Shown here: positions 1 through 7,832 of the stretch, piece by piece
How the letters are laid out: the number at the start of each line of letters is the position of its first letter
Position numbering within the stretch: the stretch's first letter is position 1
NCBI GenBank assembly: GCA_027624075.1
Contig: JAQBUH010000004.1
Coordinates: forward strand, 1 to 64,000
DNA length: 64,000 nucleotides
Direction of reading: 5' to 3'
Origin: Chloroflexota bacterium
GTDB lineage: Bacteria; Chloroflexota; Dehalococcoidia; Lucifugimonadales; Lucifugimonadaceae
The notes under the pieces: model-generated
The model's database searches: none
Told to the model about the DNA's origin: nothing
What the model saw: only the letters and a program-made list of their open reading frames with translations
Position numbers and translations under genes: made by a program

Positions 1-317
1 CGTTACGCGTCACCACCGACAAGCATCCTGCCTATTCAAAGGCAATAAGCTGGATCGCTGGCCGCAAAGTAACGCACAGACATAACCAGTACCTGAACAA
101 CCGGATGGAGCAGGATCGCCGGCATATCAAGCAACGTTACTATCCGATGCTCGGGTTCAAGCAGTTTGATTCAGCAAGCCGGTTCTGCACAGCATTCGAC
201 GAGTTACGAAGTTATCTGAGGTTACCGAATTTAAAAGGGGAGCAAGTTTCAGCATCAGAGAGAAGACGGATCTTCAGCGGAAAATGGACGACTCTAATGA
301 CGGAGTTGGCTGCTTAA
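1..317 (+). mobile_element. IS6-family transposase, C-terminal part (5' end outside window)
   Basis: The frame is open from base 3 and ends at a TAA. It encodes the end of a DDE transposase of the IS6/IS26 type. The motif TTDKHPAYSKAI carries the second catalytic Asp, and NNRMEQDRRHIKQ carries the catalytic Glu, followed by the usual PMLGFKQFDSA segment. The start lies outside the window, so it is unknown whether the element is complete. Past the stop, a short palindrome at 368-383 (GTTCTG-A-CAGAAC) resembles IS6 terminal repeats and may be the right end. This is only a guess, because the other end is not visible. Confidence 0.85.
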
Positions 318-367
318 CCGTGGCCTCCAGTCCCTGTTCGATTCGGCCGCTAATCAGCTCGTGCCCT

Positions 368-383
368 GAGTTCTGACAGAACC
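368..383. repeat. Possible right terminal repeat of the IS6-type element
   Basis: A 6-bp inverted repeat around a single base (GTTCTG A CAGAAC) lies 50 bp after the transposase stop. IS6 elements commonly end in a GGTTCTGT-like sequence, and this reads that way on the minus strand. The left end is outside the window, so no matching repeat or target duplication can be shown. Confidence 0.3.
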
Positions 384-459
384 AGTTGCGTGTAGTTGCA
401 CACCATCCAGCCCGGTTTTAGCTAGCACCTGCACAGACCTGCACAGTCCGGAGTCGCCT

Positions 460-1201
460 ATGGGACAGGGAATCCAGAGAGAGAACCCGGGGAAGCCCCT
501 CACTGCCAGTCAGCGCCAAATGGCCGTAGATGAGATTCGGGCAGCGCCGCATCTACCTGACAGTGAACTGGCTGAGCTCGTTGCACCTAAGATCGGCAGG
601 TTGCTTGACCGCGCAACGATCCAGAGGATCAGGCCAGCGGATCAGGAAGGAATACGGGATACCGAGCCGGCGTGACGCTGTCGCGGAGATGCCGACGCAA
701 CTGAACGAGCGCGACAGGGAGCGGTTACGGACTCTTCTGGGTCGAGTGTTTGTGCCGGATCTTCGGGAGTGTGGATGGAAGACCGGGGAGGTTCACACCG
801 GACTGGTGGTTAAGCCGTGTAGCCGAGGTGATCTATACGAGTACAGGGAACGGGATCATGTTTCCAGGCTGTGGCTCACGTCCACCGAGGAAGCGGAGTT
901 CCTGGACCTGGTAAGCGGTCACTCGGGTCTCAGCGCAGGCAGGTGGGCGACGAGGCGATTTCGAAGACTCGCGGCGTTGGCCGCACGTCAGCTCGATCTC
1001 GTGAGATGGCACGATCACTCTTTCTTGGAAGGGATTGAGCGTGACTCTCTCTTGTCATTGCAGGGTTATCTCGACGGTGTGATGATCCCTGGTCCAAAGG
1101 CACGTGTAACCAGGCCGTTCAAGCTTGTGACCAGGCACTCGCGCCTGAGAGCACGAGTGGACGAGTTCGTGGCGCGGGTTCGGACCGGTCTCAGGGTTTG
1201 A
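460..1201 (+). pseudogene. Unknown HTH-like protein gene, frameshifted by a 13-bp tandem duplication
   Basis: Two overlapping open frames meet here. The first starts at ATG 460 and ends at 675. The second, in another frame, is open through 1201 (internal ATG at 689). At the junction, bases 622-634 and 635-647 are near-identical 13-mers (CAGAGGATCAGGC and CAGCGGATCAGGA). Removing one copy joins the frames into a single protein of about 240 residues reading RATIQRIRKEYGIPSRRD at the seam, which looks like a natural helix-turn-helix end. The rest is Arg-rich with no family I recognise. Alternatively, the 689-1201 part (170 aa) may be expressed alone. It sits beside transposase remains, so decay is plausible. 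Confidence 0.5.
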
Positions 1202-1395
1202 GAGTTACGTCTCTGGCGGCACGAGAGGAGGATGTCTGCCAGGTAGCGGTTGAGGTCAGGACGCCGGAGGAGTGATGGGCTGTCAGTGTGACCAGGGGTC
1301 GTGGTGAATTTCAGCAGTGGTCAAGATTGACACACTGTCCGCCGATTAAGGAGCTTAATTCCCTTACCGGTGACGAATATCGTTAAGATAGTTGG

Positions 1396-1467
1396 TCGGG
1401 GTGGCAAGACTCGAACTTGCGGCCCCCCGCTCCCAAAGCGGGTGCGCTACCACTGCGCCACACCCCG
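1396..1467 (-). tRNA. tRNA-Pro (anticodon TGG)
   Basis: Read on the minus strand, the sequence folds as a cloverleaf. The 7-bp acceptor stem is CGGGGTG/CACCCCG with discriminator A. The D-arm contains AGTGGTAGCGC, the anticodon stem CCCGC/GCGGG encloses loop TTTGGGA, and the T-arm has GTTCGAGTC. The loop gives anticodon TGG (proline). No CCA is encoded directly after the discriminator. A partial second copy lies 53 bp upstream of its 5' end (see 1521-1560). Confidence 0.9.
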
Positions 1468-1520
1468 ACATGACCAATTCTACTTTTTTGCACTTTCGTG
1501 CGGTATTGACTAGTCCGGTC

Positions 1521-1560
1521 TCCCAAAGCGGGTGCGCTACCACTGCTGCGCTATGCCCCG
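1521..1560 (-). pseudogene. Partial tRNA-Pro copy (5' half only)
   Basis: Bases 1521-1546 repeat bases 1431-1456 exactly (26 bp) and cover the D-arm through the anticodon loop of tRNA-Pro(TGG). The copy also keeps a recognisable acceptor 5' strand (CGGGGCA on the minus strand). A small insertion (CAG) precedes the D-loop. After the anticodon the sequence does not form the 3' anticodon strand or a T-arm, so it cannot fold as a tRNA. This pattern fits an integration scar or a failed tandem duplication. Confidence 0.75.
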
Positions 1561-2052
1561 AGCGGTCAACCTGTCTATTGTAGCTGTGGGACCGCTCCGC
1601 GACATGAGCGATTTTCACACGCGCTATGCATAGCGGTGAACTCGCTGTCATCAGAACTGGTCCGGACGCACCCACGGCTCAGCATCTCCTATGTCGCACC
1701 TCGCCCGCTCCGCTCCCGCACCGCTCTGGCACACGGCTCATAGTCGCCATGATCGCGCGTCCACTAAGAACCGGTTCGGACACGCACACAGCTCAGCGTC
1801 CCATACCTCGCGCCGCTTTCGCTGACCGTTCTGGCACCGCTTTGGCACACAACTTCAACATCTCCTCTCCCGCACCGCAACGCTGACCGCTCTCGCACCG
1901 CCCATCTTGCCTGATCCTCAACTGCCTCAACCGCGCGACCCGCCCCGCTCCCGCCATTCCCCGTCAATCTCCTCCGCACTCCCCCACGTCCCGCAATCCT
2001 CACCGCCACCCTTCACTGCTCCGCTACCATCTCTCCGCTACACTCCCTCGTC
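1561..2052. other. Gene-free C-rich spacer with a diverged direct repeat
   Basis: No convincing gene is seen in this 490-bp gap. The segments around 1656-1742 and 1770-1860 are diverged copies of one another: both run from AAC(T/C)GGT(C/T)CGGAC through GCTCAGC to CTGGCAC motifs. Short open frames here have repetitive, low-complexity translations and no ribosome binding sites. The 3' part is the upstream region of the endonuclease Q-like gene. Confidence 0.5.
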
Positions 2053-3303
2053 ATGGCATTCCACAGGCTGGTCGCCGACCTCCACCTCCACTCCCGCTTC
2101 TCGATGGCGACCAGCCCGCAGCTCAACATCGAATCTCTCGCCGCAACCGCCGCCGAAAAAGGCATCGGCCTCCTGGCGGCGCCAGACTTCACCCATCCCG
2201 CCTGGCGAGAAGAGATGCGGTCTGCTTTCGAGCCGTCGGGCGAAGGCGTCTATCGCCTTCGCAATCCCCACAACGGACACGCCGCCGCCAAATCGCCAGA
2301 TTTCATCCTCGTCACGGAGATCTCCTGCATCTGGCGACAGTCTGACCGCTCCCGCCGCGTCCATGTCCTGCTCATGGCGCCGTCTTTCGAAACCGCAGAC
2401 AGCGTCAGCGAAACGCTTGCCAACTACCAGCGGCTCGAGTCTGACGGCCGCCCAATGATCAAACTATCCGCCTGCGATCTTTACTCTCTCGCCCTCGACG
2501 CCGACCCGCGCTGCGTTGTCTTTCCCGCCCACATCTGGACTCCCTGGTACGGGGTCTACGGCTCAAAGTCAGGGTTCGACTCCCTTGAGGAGTGTTTCGG
2601 CGAGCATGCGGCACGCGTCCCCGCGGTCGAGACCGGCCTCTCCAGCGACCCGCACATGAACTGGGGCGTTAGCGACATTGGTGACCGCGCCATCGTCTCA
2701 TTTTCAGACGCGCACTCCGCCCAGACGATGGGACGGGAGTTGACTGTGCTTGACGCAGCGCCCGATTACGACTCGGTACGCTCCGCTCTCTTCGAGAACC
2801 GGGTGCTTGAGACGGTGGAGTTCCACCCTGAGCACGGTAAATATCACCTGAACGGCCACCGCAAGTGCGGGGTGAGGCTGGCGCCTGCTGAGACGCCGCC
2901 GGACGGCCGTTGTCCCGCATGTAAAAGACCGCTGACGCTCGGTGTCGCACACAGGGTTAGCGAGCTTTCCGACCATACGCCCGAGTCGCCGGTCCTCAAA
3001 GACGGACTGCTCCACGGAGTCGAGCCGAACAGCCGTCCCTACCGCCAGCTTGTGCCGTTGCGAGAGCTTGTCGCGCAGGGCCTCAACGCGGGTGCCGGCA
3101 CGAAAAAGGTGACCGCCGTATGCCAGGCGCTCATCCACGAGTTCGAGAGCGAGATGAACGTGCTGATCTCCGCCCCGAGGGACGATCTGGCGAGGGTCAG
3201 CGAAGCCCGGATGGCGGACCTGATCATTGCGGTGAGGGAAGGCCGAGTCGAGGTGCAAGCAGGCTATGACGGCGTCTATGGCACTGTTTCGGCCCTCACG
3301 TAG
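2053..3303 (+). CDS. Endonuclease Q-like PHP-domain protein
   Basis: The 416-residue protein matches the endonuclease Q (TIGR00375) family layout. An N-terminal PHP metal site reads DLHLHSRFS, followed by DFTHPAW near residue 46. A later metal-binding SFSDAHS lies near residue 218. The C-terminal zinc-binding region has GHRKCGVRL, then RCPACKRPLTLGV and HRVSEL. In archaea and a few bacteria, members nick DNA on the 5' side of deaminated bases and abasic sites; that activity is inferred here from the family. The length is typical. Its neighbours are not repair genes, so it appears to stand alone. ATG 2053 is the first start that includes the whole PHP motif. Confidence 0.82.
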   Translation: MAFHRLVADLHLHSRFSMATSPQLNIESLAATAAEKGIGLLAAPDFTHPAWREEMRSAFEPSGEGVYRLRNPHNGHAAAKSPDFILVTEISCIWRQSDRSRRVHVLLMAPSFETADSVSETLANYQRLESDGRPMIKLSACDLYSLALDADPRCVVFPAHIWTPWYGVYGSKSGFDSLEECFGEHAARVPAVETGLSSDPHMNWGVSDIGDRAIVSFSDAHSAQTMGRELTVLDAAPDYDSVRSALFENRVLETVEFHPEHGKYHLNGHRKCGVRLAPAETPPDGRCPACKRPLTLGVAHRVSELSDHTPESPVLKDGLLHGVEPNSRPYRQLVPLRELVAQGLNAGAGTKKVTAVCQALIHEFESEMNVLISAPRDDLARVSEARMADLIIAVREGRVEVQAGYDGVYGTVSALT

Positions 3304-3511
3304 CCGGTAATCCGGCGGCCAGGCGCCAGGGAGGTCGCGTATGAGGCCGGTTGTGCTCCGGTTTGTTCAAACTGAACTGCCGTCTCGCGCTGTCGCAGGC
3401 CAAACAGGGGGCACACATAACGCTGCCGTAACGCTGGCTCCCGGATACTCGGACCTGCCTACGATACGGGTAGACGACTGAACACAATGATCGCTTCGTT
3501 AGAGCGAGTAG

Positions 3512-3691
3512 ATGCTGTTTTTCAAGTGCTGCACAATCTGCGACGGCGACCTCCTTCTGGAGGTCGACAACATCGGGGCAAACTTAACGTGCCTCCGTTG
3601 CAACTACACTGCGGCGGTCCCGGCAAACACGCACCTCTTCAACGTGCTCTGTGATGACGCAAACCGGACCAACTCGGCTCAAGCGGCCTGA
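3512..3691 (+). CDS. Zinc-ribbon microprotein (59 aa)
   Basis: This short open frame starts at ATG 3512 and ends at TGA 3689-3691. The product contains two metal-binding knuckles, KCCTIC near residues 5-10 and CLRC at 27-30, spaced like a zinc ribbon. A short hydrophobic and polar tail follows. A strong hairpin with a U-tract lies about 60 bp downstream, which fits the end of a transcription unit. There is no strong Shine-Dalgarno sequence. The role is unknown; small zinc ribbons often bind nucleic acid or act as protein adaptors. Confidence 0.6.
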   Translation: MLFFKCCTICDGDLLLEVDNIGANLTCLRCNYTAAVPANTHLFNVLCDDANRTNSAQAA

Positions 3692-3752
3692 CAGGGCCGT
3701 CTCTCCAGGCTCGCTCCACGCAGGGCCACAGCGCCAGCCACGTGCTTAAATA

Positions 3753-3787
3753 GGTCTCCACATCACAATATGGAGGCCTTTTCTTTT
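3753..3787 (+). terminator. Intrinsic terminator overlapping the next gene's start
   Basis: GGTCTCCA (3753-3760) pairs with TGGAGGCC (3771-3778) around a 10-base loop, with one G-U pair. It is followed by TTTTCTTTT. The 3' arm contains GGAGG, the only Shine-Dalgarno-like sequence for the enolase-superfamily gene, and the T-tract contains that gene's TTG start. Confidence 0.7.
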
Positions 3788-4856
3788 GAGGATCACGTCC
3801 GTCTCCGCCGTCTACCCGCGCTACAAGCACGTCGCGCTGTCATGGCGCACGAAGCTATGGCAGATCGTGGTGCGCGTCGAGACCGATGCCGGAGTCACCG
3901 GCTACGGCTGCGGCGGTGGGGGACTTTCCGCAGTCGAGGTCGTAAACGGTCACTTCGCCGAACTGCTCACCGGCCGCAGTTTTGACTCCGCGGCAGACAT
4001 CGCCTCGGTCTGGGACGAGCTCTATGCGGCGAGCATCCCTTACGGCCGCAAGGGCATCGCCATCATGGCGTTGAGCGGCGTTGACCTCGCACTGTGGGAT
4101 GCGCTTGGGAAGGCTGAGAGGAAGCCAGTGGCCGAACTGCTGGCCAGGTCCGGCAACGGAGTGGAGAAGGGACGGATCCGGGCATACGCGACGGGCACAG
4201 ACACTGATTGGTACGCAGAGCTCGGATTCACCGCGCACAAGATGCCGCACCGCTGGACCGGACCGTCATCAGACTTCGACTCCGCGGTTACGGCAGTCAT
4301 GGCGGCGAAACGGGCGAGGGCCGCGTTCGGTCCGTCTGCTGAGATCATGTTCGATGTCTACATGAGCTGGGACAGCGAAACGACGGTCAAGATGGCTGAG
4401 CGGTTGCGAGAGTTCAATATGCACTGGTTTGAGGATGTGCTCACGCCAGACGAACTCGATGGCAATGCGGCGCTCCGGACACTGGTCAAACCGGCGCTGA
4501 TCGCGGGTGGTGAGCATGAGTTCACCCACTTCGGCTTCGCTGAAGTTGCGCGCTCCGGCGCCTACGACGTATGGCAACCGGACATCACCTGGTGCGGGGG
4601 CATCACAGCGGGCCTGCGAATCGTCGAGATGGGAGTGAACGCGGGCGTGCAGGTTGTGCCGCACCGCGGTGGCGAAGTCTGGGGCCTGCACCTGATCGCG
4701 GCGACAGCATGTGAGGATTTCGCCGAGGTCTTGCCGGGGGCCCGAGGCGCAGGATGCGACGAGCTGTGGCTCGGCGAGCCGGCGCAAGTTGATGGCTACA
4801 TCTCTATTCACGATGAGCCTGGCTTCGGGGTGGAACCAGACTCTGATCTGCTGTGA
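3786..4856 (+). CDS. Enolase-superfamily dehydratase, L-rhamnonate dehydratase-like (copy 1)
   Basis: This 356-residue protein of the mandelate racemase/enolase superfamily probably dehydrates a sugar acid to a 2-keto-3-deoxy acid. Three barrel metal ligands are visible: Asp190 (MFDVY), Glu216 (WFEDV) and Glu243 (GGEHE). An Asp266 (QPDI) and His293 (VPHRGG) pair matches the Asp-His dyad of rhamnonate-dehydratase-type enzymes. Lys152 lies at the second strand. The true substrate cannot be read from sequence. The start is TTG 3786, preceded by GGAGG at 3772-3776. That site lies in a terminator stem, so expression may depend on how upstream RNA folds. Two further paralogues lie at 20.8 and 32.5 kb. 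Confidence 0.88.
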   Translation: MRITSVSAVYPRYKHVALSWRTKLWQIVVRVETDAGVTGYGCGGGGLSAVEVVNGHFAELLTGRSFDSAADIASVWDELYAASIPYGRKGIAIMALSGVDLALWDALGKAERKPVAELLARSGNGVEKGRIRAYATGTDTDWYAELGFTAHKMPHRWTGPSSDFDSAVTAVMAAKRARAAFGPSAEIMFDVYMSWDSETTVKMAERLREFNMHWFEDVLTPDELDGNAALRTLVKPALIAGGEHEFTHFGFAEVARSGAYDVWQPDITWCGGITAGLRIVEMGVNAGVQVVPHRGGEVWGLHLIAATACEDFAEVLPGARGAGCDELWLGEPAQVDGYISIHDEPGFGVEPDSDLL

Positions 4857-5109
4857 TGGACCGGGCAGTCAAACAATGAGCAGACAGCAGCGAAAGAGCC
4901 TGCCTCGCCGGCTCAGAGAACTTTTCAAACCTGCTGGGCATCATTACGACTCTGCGATAAAGAATATCGGGTTTGGCCTGCAGCCTTGAACAACTGCATT
5001 CTAGCCGGGTCGCGCTGGGTCGCACCGGGGAATGAGCAGTCACCCTGCTCTCAAACTCCCTCCGTGACAGGTAGCAAGAACCATGTCAGTAGAGGCCGGC
5101 TGAGTTGCG

Positions 5110-5721
5110 TCAGCGCTTCAACAGACCGTTCAGCATGTTGTCGACCGTCTGCTCGATCACTTTATCCGTCAGTTCCATCCCGGCAATTGTCCGGGCGATC
5201 ATCGACCCGAACAGGACAGACGCCACGTAGTCGGGATCGACGCTTTTGTCGATCTCGCCGCGCCGCGCCGCCCTGTCGATCACCGTCCTGTACTGAGCGC
5301 GTCTCCGGTCAGTGACGAGCCGGCGGAACGTGGCGAGCAGTTCCGGGTTGCGTTCTTTTTCTGACAGCACAGCGCCCAGGAAGGTGCTGCCGGCTCCGGC
5401 AAGCAGCCGCAGGGAGAAGCCGTGGCCGGTGTGTGAGTGGAAGCCGAGCAGGTCGCCACGCAGTGAGCCTGTGTCTGCAACCTCCCCGAGCATCATGAAG
5501 CTCGACATCGCTGCGATCACGAGTTCGAGCTTGCCCGAGTAGCGTCTGTAGATCGTGGTCTTGCCGACCCCTGCCGCTGCGGCGACCGATTCGATGGAGA
5601 GGTTCGAAAATCCCTCAGCCATGAGGAGTTTCATCGTCGCTTCCATGATGGCGCGGTCGGCCTCGGCGCTTCGGGGCCGGCCGCGTGCCGCATGCTGTTC
5701 TTCTGTAGACGGTGTTGTCAT
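5110..5721 (-). CDS. TetR/AcrR-family transcriptional regulator
   Basis: The 203-residue protein has a typical N-terminal TetR DNA-binding domain. After a charged RGRPRSAEADRAI start, the helix-turn-helix reads SIESVAAAAGVGKTTIYRRY. The remainder is the helical ligand-binding domain. The gene follows the DHA2 exporter by 57 bp on the same strand, so the pair probably forms one unit in which the regulator represses the pump. A very stable hairpin (5737-5773) sits between them and may lower regulator expression relative to the pump. The ligand is unknown. Confidence 0.9.
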   Translation of the reverse strand: MTTPSTEEQHAARGRPRSAEADRAIMEATMKLLMAEGFSNLSIESVAAAAGVGKTTIYRRYSGKLELVIAAMSSFMMLGEVADTGSLRGDLLGFHSHTGHGFSLRLLAGAGSTFLGAVLSEKERNPELLATFRRLVTDRRRAQYRTVIDRAARRGEIDKSVDPDYVASVLFGSMIARTIAGMELTDKVIEQTVDNMLNGLLKR

Positions 5722-5736
5722 TTCAACTGAGCGGCA

Positions 5737-5773
5737 ACCGGCCGCCGCCCCCGAAACGCGGGCGGCGGCCGGT
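5737..5773 (-). terminator. Perfect 14-bp hairpin between exporter and regulator
   Basis: ACCGGCCGCCGCCC (5737-5750) and GGGCGGCGGCCGGT (5760-5773) form a perfect inverted repeat with a 9-base loop. It lies between the exporter stop and the regulator start. No long U-tract follows, so it may be an attenuator or an mRNA-stabilising stem rather than a full terminator. Confidence 0.6.
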
Positions 5774-5778
5774 CTGCA

Positions 5779-7398
5779 TTAAACCTGTCCAGTCTGTTCA
5801 GCCGGTCCCGCGTGGGCGGACATTGTGGCTCGCGCCGGGACCGGATCAATGGGCTGTTCCCTCGCAGGCATGAACTTGAACACAAGCGCGGCGCCGATCA
5901 GTGCGAATGCAACGCCGACGAGCACGGCGAGCCCGAAGGCGTCAGAGTAAGCGTCACGGGCTGCGTTCGCCAAAGGCTCACCGATCTGTGGCGGCAGTCC
6001 CGCCGCAATCCCTGTCGCCGCGCCAACCGAGTCTTTCGCAGATGCGGCGGCAGCCGCACTCAAACCCGACACAGCGTCCACCGCGCCAGCTACCCGCGAG
6101 GAGTAGATCGACGTAAGCACTGAGCCGATGATTGCAATGCCGAACGCGCCTCCAACCTGCCGCGTCACGTCGTTCATCGCTGAGCCGACGCCTGCATGCT
6201 CTGGCGGCACGGCGCCCATGACGGAGTCGGTAGAAGGCGCCATGATCGAGCCCATGGCCACGGATGTCAGGAAGATGCTGACCTCGATAAGCCATAGCGG
6301 GGTTTCTGCGTCATAGATCGTTATGATCGACAGTGTGCCGGCGAGCAGGATGAGACCTGTCCCGACGACGACCTTTGTGCCGAACCTCCTGTTGATCATC
6401 TCTCCGCCGCGGGCGCCGACGGCAATGCCCGCCGCCAGCGGCAGCAGCCTGATCCCGGCTTCGAGTGCCGTGTAGCCGCGGACAAACTGCAGGTATTGCG
6501 TGAAGGCGAAGATCATGCCCATCAGAGCGAAGAAGGCGAGGCTGATTGCCCCCGCTCCCATCGAGAACCGCATCCGCTTGAAGAAGGCAAAGTTGAGCAG
6601 CGGATACTCGACTCGCAGCTCCCACCATGAGAACGCCGCCGCAAGCGCTATCGATATGCCGAAGCCAGCCAGCGTGATCGGGGCGGTCCAGCCTTCTGAC
6701 GGCGCCTCGATGATGGCGTAGATAAACAGGGCGACCGCGGCTGTTGAGAGGCCCGCGCCGACGAAGTCGACCGGCTTAGCCTCCGGATCTCGGCTATCCG
6801 GCACGAGCCAGAACCCTGCGATAAGCGCTACGGCGGCGATCGGAACGTTCACCAGGAAGACGGAGCCCCAGTAGAACTGCTCAAGCAAAGCGCCTCCGAT
6901 CAGCGGCCCGAGGCCGACGCCGACACCCGCCGTCGCGGCCCAGATGGAGATGGCACGCGCCCGCTCGGGGCCTTTGAACACATCGATGATGATCGAGAGT
7001 GTCGCCGGCATGATCATCGCGCCGCCGATGCCCATCACGGCACGCGCCGCAATCACTTGACTCGATGACTCCGCAAATATCACCACGAACGCGGCGATGG
7101 CGAAGATCACAAGACCGGCTCGAAGCATCTGCGCCCTGCCAAAGCGGTCTCCGAGGCCGCCCATAGTCAGCAACAGCCCGGCGAAGACCAGAAGGTACGA
7201 GTCGACCATCCACTGCAGCGTCGATGAGGTTACGGAGAATTCCCGCTGCAGAGTGGGAATTGCGACGTTGAGGATGGTGTTGTCCATCCCGATGAGAACA
7301 AGGGACAGCGAGAGGACGCTAAGCGTCCACCACCTGAGACGGTGCTTCCTGTCTGCGGCCCCGGTGGCGAGATTAGCCGTGGTGGATGCTGTGGTCAT
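5779..7398 (-). CDS. MFS drug exporter, DHA2 (EmrB/QacA) family
   Basis: The 539-residue polytopic protein has a 14-helix pattern typical of DHA2 proton antiporters. After the first helix comes DNTILNVAIPTLQREF, then GLGDRFGRAQML (the MFS loop 2-3 motif), and GVGLGPLIGGALL (motif C, characteristic of exporters). It lies upstream of the TetR gene on the same strand, an arrangement common for regulated drug efflux. The start is ATG 7398. The upstream gap contains a GATAC-N6-GTATC inverted repeat that could be the operator. The substrate is not predictable. Confidence 0.92.
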   Translation of the reverse strand: MTTASTTANLATGAADRKHRLRWWTLSVLSLSLVLIGMDNTILNVAIPTLQREFSVTSSTLQWMVDSYLLVFAGLLLTMGGLGDRFGRAQMLRAGLVIFAIAAFVVIFAESSSQVIAARAVMGIGGAMIMPATLSIIIDVFKGPERARAISIWAATAGVGVGLGPLIGGALLEQFYWGSVFLVNVPIAAVALIAGFWLVPDSRDPEAKPVDFVGAGLSTAAVALFIYAIIEAPSEGWTAPITLAGFGISIALAAAFSWWELRVEYPLLNFAFFKRMRFSMGAGAISLAFFALMGMIFAFTQYLQFVRGYTALEAGIRLLPLAAGIAVGARGGEMINRRFGTKVVVGTGLILLAGTLSIITIYDAETPLWLIEVSIFLTSVAMGSIMAPSTDSVMGAVPPEHAGVGSAMNDVTRQVGGAFGIAIIGSVLTSIYSSRVAGAVDAVSGLSAAAAASAKDSVGAATGIAAGLPPQIGEPLANAARDAYSDAFGLAVLVGVAFALIGAALVFKFMPAREQPIDPVPARATMSAHAGPAEQTGQV

Positions 7399-7602
7399 GA
7401 CGGAACCTCGCTGGCGTGACTGCGACTATGCCCTTGCGGACGAGAGATGAGATGAGGCGCGGCCTGCCGCGCCTGTTGAGACGGGCGGTCCGGCCATGAT
7501 GCCGTCAACGCCCTGCCCTGTGCGTTTGAGTGAAGTGACCTTTTATTCTCGGCATTATCCCGTCTTCCTGTAGTCCGATGGCCTGATCGGCCGTCTTTTA
7601 TA

Positions 7603-7618
7603 GATACGCTTCGGTATC
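7603..7618. promoter_or_regulatory. Candidate TetR operator upstream of exporter
   Basis: GATAC and GTATC form an inverted repeat with a 6-base centre, about 205 bp upstream of the exporter start. A 10-mer, CGTTTCGTTA, overlaps its edge at 7618-7627 and recurs exactly at 7664-7673. No other obvious dyad is seen in this gap. Binding by the neighbouring TetR protein is inferred from position only. The rest of the 7399-7832 gap shows no gene. Confidence 0.35.
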
Positions 7619-7832
7619 GTTTCGTTAGAAGTTAGCACAGGTTTGCCAATAACGCAACGGGTTCGTTTCGTTATTTTGAGCGCCGCAATACCCACGGCTC
7701 TTCCTTAGCTCTAACGGGACTCCAGCACTCTGAATCTCCAGTGTGCCAGCACGGGGCCGGAGATCATGGCGCGGGTTAGAATGGAGTGATCTGCCCAGCC
7801 CTCACCGCCATCCTCACCTGGTACTTGAAGCC

